Shown: positions 1 to 6,363 of the stretch, piece after piece
How positions within the stretch are numbered: the stretch's first letter is position 1
Layout of the letters: each line of letters starts with the position of its first letter
Source: CAYHBS01 sp964360995
Lineage (GTDB): Bacteria > Patescibacteriota > Minisyncoccia > Ryanbacterales > HO2-45-13
Assembly: GCA_964360995.1 (NCBI GenBank)
Contig: CAYHYZ010000003.1
Span: 1-42,484 of the forward strand
DNA length: 42,484 nucleotides
Direction: 5' to 3'
Notes under the pieces: generated by a model
The model's input: only the letters and a program-made list of their open reading frames with translations
What the model was told of the DNA's origin: nothing
Database searches by the model: none
Translations under genes and position numbers: made by a program

Positions 1-62
1 AAAAAAAATAATAAAAACCACCCCCCCCCCCCCCCCCCGCCCGCCCGCCGGGCGCGACGGGG
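1..62. other. Low-complexity window edge (A-rich then poly-C)
   Basis: An A-rich stretch is followed by about 18 consecutive C residues and a C/G-only run. Nothing here can be read as a gene. A homopolymer this long at the very start is typical of a contig end and may be an assembly or sequencing artefact rather than genomic sequence. Confidence 0.5.
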
Positions 63-87
63 GATATCATACAATTCTCACATAATA

Positions 88-897
88 TTATTTCTCTCCG
101 AGCGCTTGTTTGATCGCGCGCTCAATGTTCGCTTTTGGTTGCGCTCCTGAAAATGGCGTGCGCTTTCCGTCTGCGGCAATGATGACACTGTACGGGGTTC
201 CTGTTCCACCCGAAGCAATGGCATCCTGAAAATCTGCCTCCACCGCGCCCGATGCATCTTCGCCCTCACGACACGCGGTAAATGCCACAGTATCTACGTT
301 CAGTGTTGTAGCAAATTCGTCGAGCTTTGCAAGATCAAGCCCGTCGTTTGATGGCGTTTCTTCAAATACCGCATCGAGATATTTCCAGAATGCCTCATTT
401 CCACCAAGTCTGCCTGCACATTCTGCGGCAATAGATTCGGGGCGCGCCTGTGAATGCAGTGAATCAAGTGGGAAATGACGAAACACCCACGCAACGTCTC
501 CGGATGGACCATACTGCTGCATCACTTCTTTCATGGTGAAGTGAAACCGCTTGCAGAATGGACACTCGAGATCCGAAAACGTCACGATTTTCACTTTTGC
601 GTTCGGGTTACCAATGATGAAATCGGAACCATCTACTGGACGCATCTGGTCTGGTCCATTGTCTGCTTCGTCGGCAGTTGCCGCGGCCTGCGCAGCCCCG
701 TCCGTTGGCACAATCACACCAGCCGTTTTACCGTTATATACCACGGCTCCCGCAATAATTAGCCCTGCAATCACAATTGCCCCCGGAATTGCAAAGGGAT
801 TTTGTGCGGGCTGGGGCTGCGTGACGATCGCGGTTGCCGCTTCTTCGGCCTTCGCTTCATGAAATTTCTCCGTGGTGTCTTGATGTCGTGGTTCCAT
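88..897 (-). CDS. Membrane-anchored DsbA-like thioredoxin-fold protein
   Basis: This is a 269-residue protein with a soluble N-terminus, one hydrophobic segment at about residues 36-54, and a DsbA/thioredoxin-fold domain from about residue 90. The catalytic CPFC motif is at residues 112-115 (in FSDLECPFCKRFH), and the expected cis-proline loop is seen as GTGTPYSV near residue 235. The topology places the thiol-disulfide oxidoreductase domain outside the cytoplasmic membrane, where it would oxidise or isomerise disulfides of exported proteins. The Cys-containing pilus proteins encoded further along are plausible clients, which is inference. The start is followed by a charged stretch and the membrane anchor. 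I see no clear Shine-Dalgarno sequence. The thioredoxin-fold call is firm; oxidase versus isomerase cannot be told. Confidence 0.9.
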   Translation of the reverse strand: MEPRHQDTTEKFHEAKAEEAATAIVTQPQPAQNPFAIPGAIVIAGLIIAGAVVYNGKTAGVIVPTDGAAQAAATADEADNGPDQMRPVDGSDFIIGNPNAKVKIVTFSDLECPFCKRFHFTMKEVMQQYGPSGDVAWVFRHFPLDSLHSQARPESIAAECAGRLGGNEAFWKYLDAVFEETPSNDGLDLAKLDEFATTLNVDTVAFTACREGEDASGAVEADFQDAIASGGTGTPYSVIIAADGKRTPFSGAQPKANIERAIKQALGEK

Positions 898-1006
898 ATT
901 GCTCTTTATGCTACGCGACGAATGAGGATATGTAAATGTAGCGCACTGGGAAAGTCGTGCACGAACACGTAAACCACGCGCAATGATGACTTTCCTAATG
1001 CGCGAA

Positions 1007-1062
1007 ATCCCGCACCCGTGGGCAAAAGTGTATTCGTTGATACGTTCCCACGGGTGCGGGAT
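1007..1062. terminator. Long inverted repeat downstream of the EVE gene
   Basis: A perfect 16-bp inverted repeat (ATCCCGCACCCGTGGG at 1007-1022, its complement at 1047-1062) encloses 24 nt that can pair further. It begins 9 bp past the stop of the EVE-domain gene on the minus strand. A following U-tract is weak (TTTCG), so it is either a poor intrinsic terminator, an mRNA-stabilising 3' hairpin or a palindromic repeat. Confidence 0.5.
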
Positions 1063-1070
1063 GCAAAACT

Positions 1071-1559
1071 CTATGTTCTTCCCATGCGCACCAGTTCCTC
1101 AAAATGTGCCCGGGAGATGGGCATCACCGAGAGCCTCTGCCCGCGCTTGGCAACTAATATGCCTTTGAGTTTTGCGCTTCGAGAAATTTCCGAAAGGGGT
1201 ACCGCGCGCGCAAACTGTTCTACAAAGCTCACGCGCACTGTGCTCCATACCGGGGTTTCGGCGGTTGCACGTTTTTCAAAATAGTCACTGCGACGATCGA
1301 ACTGTGTGGGATCTGCGTACGGCGCTGACATAATCTCTCCTACTCCCGCAGCGCCCGATGGGTTCCCATTCGCATGATAGTAAATAAAAAAATCCCCAAC
1401 ATGCATATCGCGGATAAAATTTCTCGCTTGAAAATTGCGCACGCCATTCCACTCTGCAACTTTGTCGCGCTGAAAATCAGCAATCGAGTAATCTGCCTCT
1501 TCGTTCTTGAGCAGCCAGTACTGAACACTGCGTTGAGCGACACGTCTACTCTTGGGCAT
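1071..1559 (-). CDS. EVE-domain protein
   Basis: This 162-residue protein matches the EVE family (PUA-like fold, thymocyte nuclear protein 1 type) over most of its length. It opens with the characteristic YWLLKNEEADYSIADF segment, followed by VAEWNGVRNFQARNFIRDM and GDFFIYYHANGNPSGAAGVGEI. EVE domains bind modified nucleobases in DNA or RNA; the ligand here is unknown. The start at 1559 overlaps the end of the upstream 108-codon gene by 14 bp, so translational coupling is likely. The N-terminus may be a few residues shorter, because the family usually begins close to the YWLL motif. In other genomes EVE proteins are linked to modification-dependent defence, but nothing next to it here supports that. 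Confidence 0.88.
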   Translation of the reverse strand: MPKSRRVAQRSVQYWLLKNEEADYSIADFQRDKVAEWNGVRNFQARNFIRDMHVGDFFIYYHANGNPSGAAGVGEIMSAPYADPTQFDRRSDYFEKRATAETPVWSTVRVSFVEQFARAVPLSEISRSAKLKGILVAKRGQRLSVMPISRAHFEELVRMGRT

Positions 1560-1857
1560 CTGATCCTGCAGATTTCAAAAAGTCTATGTAGGCAAGATAT
1601 TTATTCATCAAATCTGATTGGTCGGCGGTGAGGCGTGACGGCTCATGTATGATATCTCGCTCTCGAATCATCATGACGTATTCCATCAGCCGATCTGCAT
1701 GAAATTCTGCGAGTTTTTCTTTCCCTTGTTTTGCATCCACATTTCTCTCTCCGCCAAATTCCGCAATAATTGCAGCGTATTCTTCTTCTGCAGCATTAAA
1801 GATATCTTCGATAGATTCGTATGTAGCAAACCCCTCCTGTTTTTCGTGTGACACCAT
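1546..1857 (-). CDS. Small acidic protein of unknown function
   Basis: I do not recognise this gene. From the preferred ATG at 1857 it encodes about 103 residues beginning MVSHEKQEGFATYES. It is rich in Glu, Asp and Ala and looks predominantly helical, with no signal peptide, membrane segment or Cys. An in-frame ATG at 1872 lies inside the preceding DUF1761 gene; the 1857 start, 1 nt past that gene's stop, is the more natural choice. It sits in a tight minus-strand run between the DUF1761 membrane protein and the EVE-domain protein, with a 14-bp overlap to the latter, so the three are probably co-transcribed. No function can be proposed. Confidence 0.7.
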   Translation of the reverse strand: MVSHEKQEGFATYESIEDIFNAAEEEYAAIIAEFGGERNVDAKQGKEKLAEFHADRLMEYVMMIRERDIIHEPSRLTADQSDLMNKYLAYIDFLKSAGSDAQE

Positions 1858-1858
1858 A

Positions 1859-2269
1859 CTACAATAATACAATAATCGCTGCGGTGCCGGCGATAGCGCC
1901 CAGGTAATAACTTTGATCTATCGCCCAAAGTACCAATGAGCGCTTGGAATATCGGTACTCCGTAAGGGTGGGAAGCGCGAGCATGCTTATCCATATCCCC
2001 AGCGACCACACCAGCGCGGGACGTACGGTAATGATGGATAGTGCGGAAAAAAGTGATTGTACTACGATGGTAATCGCAAGCGCGGTGAGTAGCGCGGTCG
2101 CATGTGATTTAGCTCGTGCAGGATTAAATCGCTTCAGTCCAACTTCTGACACCCCGTCTTCATTCTCCAGATAACTCGCCCACAAAAATCCAAGCAGTAC
2201 ACGTGAATACCACAACATACCGAATACATATTGAAATGCGGTTGCAACAAGTAGTGGAACGAGATCCAT
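1859..2269 (-). CDS. DUF1761 family membrane protein
   Basis: This is a 136-residue integral membrane protein with four hydrophobic segments. It shows the features of DUF1761: the N-terminal VATAFQYVFGMLWYSRVLLG helix, the SHATALLTALAITIVVQSL helix and a C-terminal pair. The family has no established biochemical role. The ATG at 2269 is preceded by GGAGG at 6-nt spacing, a good ribosome-binding site that most genes in this window lack. A TATAAT box (2281-2286, minus strand) lies immediately upstream, so a promoter may sit very close to the start. It is followed after 1 nt by the small acidic gene. Confidence 0.8.
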   Translation of the reverse strand: MDLVPLLVATAFQYVFGMLWYSRVLLGFLWASYLENEDGVSEVGLKRFNPARAKSHATALLTALAITIVVQSLFSALSIITVRPALVWSLGIWISMLALPTLTEYRYSKRSLVLWAIDQSYYLGAIAGTAAIIVLL

Positions 2270-2295
2270 ATATGTCCTCCATTATACCACGGTAT

Positions 2296-2323
2296 AAAAA
2301 GCAGGGACCCAGTTGGGTCCCTG
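2296..2323 (-). terminator. Intrinsic terminator of the phosphoribosyltransferase gene
   Basis: A 9-bp stem (CAGGGACCC/GGGTCCCTG, 2302-2310 with 2315-2323) is followed on the minus strand by CTTTTTATA. It begins five bases past the stop codon of the pyrE-like gene and separates it from the DUF1761 gene. Confidence 0.85.
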
Positions 2324-2327
2324 TATG

Positions 2328-3080
2328 TTACGCATTGATTGATACCGACCACCGCGTAGAGGGCCGTACAACACTTGACTTTTCTATACACAGCGGACAT
2401 TCTTCCGGTTTCCACACCTGCGACGACAAATCGAAAAGAGAGATGATTTTCCGCATATTGAGCAAGGATTTCGTTTCAGGAAATTGCGGATGAGCTGCCT
2501 TTCTGTTTACCAGCACAGGCAAGTACATTTCTGCGTGAGCCCCTGCACGCTCTACCGCCCACAATGTACGTGCGAGTGCGGCCCCACTCACACACACATC
2601 ATCACAGACAATGACCCGCTCACTCCTCGTGATGGTCGATCCGGAAAGCGTAAATGCTTCGAGATCTCCGTATTCGATACTGGCGCCCTGCGAGGGAGTA
2701 GGAAATGTGGAGGGGTGAGTTGCATCTTTCTCTTTGGGGAGCTCCTCTGGTCGCGGTCTTATAAAACGATCACGTGCAACCGCCCATCGACAATTGAGAA
2801 TGTATGCAAGCCCTGCAGCTATCGGCCATCCACTCGCTGGAGGACCAATGACGCGATCTACCATAATCGGTTTTCCAACCCACTGTTGGGTAAGCACAAG
2901 CAGATCTTCGCACGCCTGACGTACGAGTCGCGGACGCTCAAGTAACGACCACGCATTCAGGTAGATATCCGAGTGGGTACCATCGTTGAGCTCGGCGTGC
3001 ATGTGACTCTGCTCGCCATGTTTCCAAAGGCAACCACACCATTCAAAAATGTCTTTCCATTCTTCCGACGTATAGTGCAC
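2328..3080 (-). CDS. Orotate phosphoribosyltransferase-like protein
   Basis: This 250-residue protein has a type I phosphoribosyltransferase fold. The PRPP-binding loop is ERVIVCDDVCVSGAA at residues 154-168, and the upstream part contains VDRVIGPPASGWPIAAGLAY, as in PyrE-type enzymes. Orotate phosphoribosyltransferase joins orotate to PRPP in pyrimidine synthesis, but the C-terminal extension with a CPLC pair (near residues 227-230) and the N-terminal CGC are not standard for PyrE, so a purine or other base could be the substrate. The start is GTG at 3080, chosen because GGAGGT lies 5 nt upstream; no ATG fits as well. A terminator follows directly, so it is probably a single-gene unit. Confidence 0.75.
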   Translation of the reverse strand: MHYTSEEWKDIFEWCGCLWKHGEQSHMHAELNDGTHSDIYLNAWSLLERPRLVRQACEDLLVLTQQWVGKPIMVDRVIGPPASGWPIAAGLAYILNCRWAVARDRFIRPRPEELPKEKDATHPSTFPTPSQGASIEYGDLEAFTLSGSTITRSERVIVCDDVCVSGAALARTLWAVERAGAHAEMYLPVLVNRKAAHPQFPETKSLLNMRKIISLFDLSSQVWKPEECPLCIEKSSVVRPSTRWSVSINA

Positions 3081-3166
3081 AAAGTACCTCCGATGAACGA
3101 TTTTCGCTCATCATACTGCGTATAATAAAAAGCGCAACAATGCCACTGGGTGGCACAGTATTTACT

Positions 3167-3199
3167 GTTTCCCCGACCTCCTTCTCGTTCGATTCCTAC
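3167..3199. repeat. tRNA T-arm-like repeat, copy 2
   Basis: GTTTCCCCGACC followed by CGTTCGATTCCTAC is an imperfect direct repeat of 3453-3486. Its end has the same sequence, on the opposite strand, as the T-arm of the tRNA-Arg gene at 3543-3614. Confidence 0.6.
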
Positions 3200-3305
3200 A
3201 GCATAACTATTGTATTATGGTCACAGATAATTGAATTGTCGTCACAATCCAATTTCCGCGACCCCGGCTTGCGGTCTCGCCTGCTGGCGCGACATCGCTA
3301 CGCCC

Positions 3306-3356
3306 GACAGTACACACAAAAAGATGCCGCAGTGGCATCTTTTTGTGTGTACTGTC
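3306..3356. terminator. Perfect 23-bp hairpin with A and T tracts
   Basis: A 23-bp perfect stem (3306-3328 with 3334-3356) with a 5-nt loop GCAGT contains AAAAAGATGCC/GGCATCTTTTT, so it could terminate transcription in both directions. It is directly adjacent to a 15-nt copy of the tRNA-Arg 3' end (3354-3368) and repeats the arrangement seen at the real tRNA. Confidence 0.7.
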
Positions 3357-3368
3357 CCCTCGGTAGGA
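3354..3368 (-). repeat. Duplicated 3' end of tRNA-Arg
   Basis: GTCCCCTCGGTAGGA is identical to 3542-3556, the acceptor 3' strand and part of the T-arm of tRNA-Arg(UCU). It is a tRNA fragment without the remaining gene and is preceded by a hairpin just as the intact tRNA is. Confidence 0.7.
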
Positions 3369-3452
3369 CGCTTCGCTATCTCACTCCTCGGAAACCCACG
3401 GTTTTCCGACGTCGCACTGCGTGCGCCTGCCTTCCTCCACGGGGAAACAGAT

Positions 3453-3486
3453 GTTTCCCCGGCCCCTTTCTCGTTCGATTCCTACC
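3453..3486. repeat. tRNA T-arm-like repeat, copy 1
   Basis: GTTTCCCCGGCC followed by CGTTCGATTCCTACC is the partner of 3167-3199. The T-arm sequence reads on the plus strand, opposite to the tRNA gene, so together with the tRNA end it forms an inverted repeat (GGTAGGA/TCCTACC). A perfect small hairpin GGGGAAACAGATGTTTCCCC lies at its start (3440-3459). Confidence 0.6.
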
Positions 3487-3500
3487 AAACACGAATACGC

Positions 3501-3540
3501 AATATTAAAACAGCCATCGAATGATGGCTGTTTTAATATT
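3501..3540 (-). terminator. Terminator of tRNA-Arg
   Basis: An 18-bp perfect stem (3501-3518 with 3523-3540, loop GAAT) has AT-rich ends. It starts at the last base of the encoded CCA of tRNA-Arg and would release the tRNA precursor. Its symmetry makes it potentially bidirectional. Confidence 0.8.
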
Positions 3541-3614
3541 GGTCCCCTCGGTAGGAATCGAACCTACATCAACGGCTTAGAAGTCCGCGGCTCTATCCAT
3601 TGAGCTACAAGGGG
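3540..3614 (-). tRNA. tRNA-Arg(UCU), CCA encoded
   Basis: On the minus strand the acceptor strands CCCCTTG and CGAGGGG pair over seven base pairs. A D-arm (GCTC-GAGC), the anticodon loop CTTCTAA with anticodon TCT, and the T-arm (GTAGG-TTCGATT-CCTAC) are all present. The discriminator is A, and CCA is encoded at 3540-3542. One oddity is the base pair closing the anticodon loop, which is A-G rather than a Watson-Crick pair. The anticodon reads AGA/AGG arginine codons. The 72-nt body excluding CCA is 3543-3614. Confidence 0.93.
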
Positions 3615-3720
3615 ATATTGCACGACGCTCGAATACGTAACACCTCGCCGTCACATGCTCGCAAATGTGCGCAAAAAGTCAACCACGCACCACTTTTTTC
3701 ACAATGACGAAAACAATCGG

Positions 3721-4026
3721 CTATTTTTCTGGAAAGAGATTTTTGATTTTTACCCCTTCAATGCCGAGCCGCACAAATTCTCGTTCTCGCTCTTTCATCA
3801 ACGAAAGTACGCTATTTAATTCACCCTCTTGAAATTCCTGTACAACCACATCGGGGATCTCTAATTCTTTCTGCCATCCTAGCCCATACTTGCTAAACAC
3901 GTATCCGTCATGGCTGAGCGCAACCACTGATGAAAGAACAGCAATTCCCATAAACACCTTCCATGCAATAGGAATATTGAGATTGCTGATATGCGTACTA
4001 GGAACTGCAAATGAAAATTTCTTCAT
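3721..4026 (-). CDS. Small single-pass membrane protein at the end of the pilMNO operon
   Basis: I do not recognise a family for this 101-residue protein. It has a hydrophilic N-terminus, one membrane helix at about residues 23-42 and a charged C-terminal half rich in Glu and Arg (MKEREREF). It starts 5 nt after the pilO-like stop and ends the operon, the place where PilP is found in Gram-negative T4P operons. It is not lipidated (no lipobox) and shows no PilP-like domain, and with no secretin in view a PilP role would be unexpected. It is probably an inner-membrane accessory of the pilus alignment complex, which is inference from position. Confidence 0.65.
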   Translation of the reverse strand: MKKFSFAVPSTHISNLNIPIAWKVFMGIAVLSSVVALSHDGYVFSKYGLGWQKELEIPDVVVQEFQEGELNSVLSLMKEREREFVRLGIEGVKIKNLFPEK

Positions 4027-4031
4027 GTATA

Positions 4032-4565
4032 TTACAAGGCGGTGGCCACCGCGATAGTTACGTTCAGTGACATATTTTTTCCAGATCCACTCAGACTGGC
4101 CTGCTCGACCACTGTATAAATGGGCAACTCCTCTAGCATCGCAAGAAATTTTACCATGTCATCAAACGATCCAGTGGTGGTAAAGCTAAACTTTGTATTC
4201 ATACCTTGCTCCGGAGATGCGGTTCCCGTCCGTGATAGCGTTACAGCAGACGCCCCAGTGCTAGAGGCAAGTGCTTCAACTAAATTTAAGTAGGCGGTAT
4301 GAGCGTCCAAATCAATTTCTCCGGGACGATACAACATGGATCGAATGAGCGTGAGATCCCCCTCTCGTTTGCGCACCGTGCCGCGCGTTTTTGTAAGAAG
4401 CTCCTGTAATTTTTCGTTTTGTTGCAATTGAGTTTGGTGATTTCTCAGCTCAACATATATCCCCTGCACTTTGCTCACATATAACCACACTCCTGCGGCA
4501 ACAACCACGATCAGCAACAAGGTGACGCTTGCAAGAGAAATATAAAATTTCAGTTTTGGTGACAT
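4032..4565 (-). CDS. pilO: PilO-like T4P alignment protein
   Basis: This 177-residue protein has a short cytoplasmic N-terminus, one membrane helix (about residues 9-29), a coiled-coil segment (QTQLQQNEKLQELLTKTRG) and a C-terminal ferredoxin-like domain, the architecture of PilO. PilO pairs with PilN in the inner membrane and links the PilM ring to the pilus. Sequence identity to well-studied PilO is low, so the call rests on topology, size and its place directly after pilM-pilN (1-nt gap). The C-terminal part (FDDMVKFLAMLEELPIYTVV) matches the conserved end of the PilO domain. Confidence 0.8.
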   Translation of the reverse strand: MSPKLKFYISLASVTLLLIVVVAAGVWLYVSKVQGIYVELRNHQTQLQQNEKLQELLTKTRGTVRKREGDLTLIRSMLYRPGEIDLDAHTAYLNLVEALASSTGASAVTLSRTGTASPEQGMNTKFSFTTTGSFDDMVKFLAMLEELPIYTVVEQASLSGSGKNMSLNVTIAVATAL

Positions 4566-4566
4566 A

Positions 4567-5100
4567 TTATTTGAGTGTCAGCGTCATGGTAAAGGAAATA
4601 TTTGCCACTTTATTAAATGTATCAACGGGAATATCAACTTTGGCAATTTTTGGATTTGCCTCCATATCTGCCTTCAAAGCTTGTAACTCTTTGCGCGTTG
4701 CAGCAAGGCCGCTCGTGGAAATTGTCCCCCCTGCTCCGCGCATAATCGTAATATTCTGATATTGTATGCCCGTCCCGCTGCGCTCCATCACTTCGCGCAA
4801 CAATTCAACAACGGAATCTCCGCTGGCCTGAGCACTTTTCACGGTTAAAAGAACGGTGTTGACCTCGCCAATTTCTTTTAACAGCGTTTGGATTTCTAAT
4901 TGTCTCGCTTGTGACGCCTCCTTATTTGTAGACTCAACCACTTTAAATTGCTCGGATAAGAAAAAATAGGAGGGCAATAAGAGCGCCGCCCACGTGCCCG
5001 CAACAATGAGCGAAATGGTTCCAACATATAGCACAAACCTCGTCATACGCTCATAGCGAAACGCGTCTTTATAGGATTGCGGCATTAAATTCATCGCCAT
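4567..5100 (-). CDS. pilN: PilN-like T4P alignment protein
   Basis: From the ATG at 5100 it encodes about 177 residues beginning MAMNLMPQSYKDAFRYER. The NLMP motif near the N-terminus is the conserved PilN peptide that inserts into the groove of PilM. A membrane helix follows at about residues 22-45, then a coiled coil and a periplasm-type alpha/beta domain. An earlier in-frame ATG at 5115 overlaps the pilM stop; the 5100 start, 1 nt after that stop, places NLMP at the N-terminus as expected. It is co-transcribed with pilM and pilO. Confidence 0.85.
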   Translation of the reverse strand: MAMNLMPQSYKDAFRYERMTRFVLYVGTISLIVAGTWAALLLPSYFFLSEQFKVVESTNKEASQARQLEIQTLLKEIGEVNTVLLTVKSAQASGDSVVELLREVMERSGTGIQYQNITIMRGAGGTISTSGLAATRKELQALKADMEANPKIAKVDIPVDTFNKVANISFTMTLTLK

Positions 5101-5101
5101 A

Positions 5102-6238
5102 TTACATTGTCTCATTCACCGCTAATCCGAGCGCCCCAGCGTAGAGGAGCATGTCGCGAGAAGAAATGTCTGGAATATATTTATCTAAATTAAACACATT
5201 CGCCCATGGGGAAGAACGCACCACGTCAATTTCGAGCGCGTCAGACAAATGCTCCGGGAGTCCCCCCAAGTGACTTTCTCCTCCGGAAAGATAAATGCGG
5301 TTAGCCGGTGGGATATGTAAATTCATACTCCCTGAGCGTTCTTCATGATCAGACCAAAACTCCAAACGTTTCTTCATTTCCGCAACAAGCGCATTCACCA
5401 TGGGACGAAGCGCGGTGTCAATTTCGGCATTTTCTCCACTCCCAAACATATACTCCCGCTTAAATTCCGGAAGATCATTTACTAACACTTTCCCCGTTTT
5501 AATAATTTCGGCGTCCACGAGCGACCCCGAAAACTCCCGCACGGTCGAAGTAAACCGCACTAAATGATCATATGCGAGAAAAAAGCTCGCCCTCGTCATC
5601 CCGATGTCTGCCACCATCACCGAGCCATGATCACGCCCCGGAATAACTACCCGCGCGAGTGCTTGTGACTCTGGCTCTGCAATAATGGGGTGTAACCCCG
5701 CCATCGAAATGGCCGATGCATAACTTTCAACAACCTGCTTTGGAAACGCCGAAAACACAATATTGATCACATCTTTATTTGATGTTTCCAAGATTTCAAA
5801 ATCAAACGCCGCTTCCGCCGCAGAGAGTGGTACGTGCTCTTCAAGTTGCAGAGAGAGCGCACTGCGAATTTCACTATTTTGCATTCGTGGAAGCGTAATT
5901 GCACGGGTAAATCCAAGTTCTTCTGGCAGTGAGAACGCCGCGTGCACTTGCGCGCGCACACTTCCAAGCTCTTTCTTTAGTACATCTGAAAATATTTTTC
6001 CATCTTTGACGACGCCTTGCTCGATCGTTCCTTCGGGAATGGCGCCGCGACCGTGCCGCGCAATCTCCCTGCCGGTTTTTCCTTGTTTGAGCTCTACATA
6101 TTTAAATGAACGATCTGAAATATCAAGTCCCAAAATCGTTGCGTCAAGATGTTTTGGAAGCCCAAAAATAAATCCCTTGCGTTCGCGACCTTGTTTCGCG
6201 CCACTGGGAGACCTAAACCTAGGCAATGTCAATTGCAT
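5102..6238 (-). CDS. pilM: PilM, actin-like T4P assembly ATPase
   Basis: This 378-residue PilM/SHS2-domain protein has an actin-like fold: ILGLDISDRSFKYVELK is the phosphate-1 region near residues 35-51, VMVADIGMTRASFFL is phosphate 2, and NRIYLSGGESHLGGL is the adenosine motif. In T4P systems PilM forms a cytoplasmic ring that binds the PilN N-terminus and couples the motor to PilN/PilO. It is about 25 residues longer at the N-terminus than typical. The minus-strand TATAAT at 6245-6250 ends only 6 nt before the ATG, so the transcript may be leaderless. It heads the pilMNO operon, downstream of the first PilX-like gene. Confidence 0.93.
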   Translation of the reverse strand: MQLTLPRFRSPSGAKQGRERKGFIFGLPKHLDATILGLDISDRSFKYVELKQGKTGREIARHGRGAIPEGTIEQGVVKDGKIFSDVLKKELGSVRAQVHAAFSLPEELGFTRAITLPRMQNSEIRSALSLQLEEHVPLSAAEAAFDFEILETSNKDVINIVFSAFPKQVVESYASAISMAGLHPIIAEPESQALARVVIPGRDHGSVMVADIGMTRASFFLAYDHLVRFTSTVREFSGSLVDAEIIKTGKVLVNDLPEFKREYMFGSGENAEIDTALRPMVNALVAEMKKRLEFWSDHEERSGSMNLHIPPANRIYLSGGESHLGGLPEHLSDALEIDVVRSSPWANVFNLDKYIPDISSRDMLLYAGALGLAVNETM

Positions 6239-6244
6239 GACCGT

Positions 6245-6250
6245 ATTATA
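6245..6250 (-). promoter_or_regulatory. Candidate -10 box of pilM
   Basis: TATAAT on the minus strand ends 6 nt before the pilM ATG, so initiation would occur at or next to the start codon (leaderless mRNA). I see no good -35 at the usual distance, which keeps this tentative. Confidence 0.45.
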
Positions 6251-6363
6251 GCGAAAATCGCTCGATAGCGTATATGACGTTGGGGAAGATTACTATATCG
6301 ACATATCAGTGAGTATAATATGCCTGCTCATAATTATATTGAACTATCGCCCGGTATATAAAT

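Noticed and set aside
3140..3603. Plus-strand open frames over the tRNA region
   Set aside because: They run through perfect hairpins and the tRNA-Arg gene and show no protein-like pattern.
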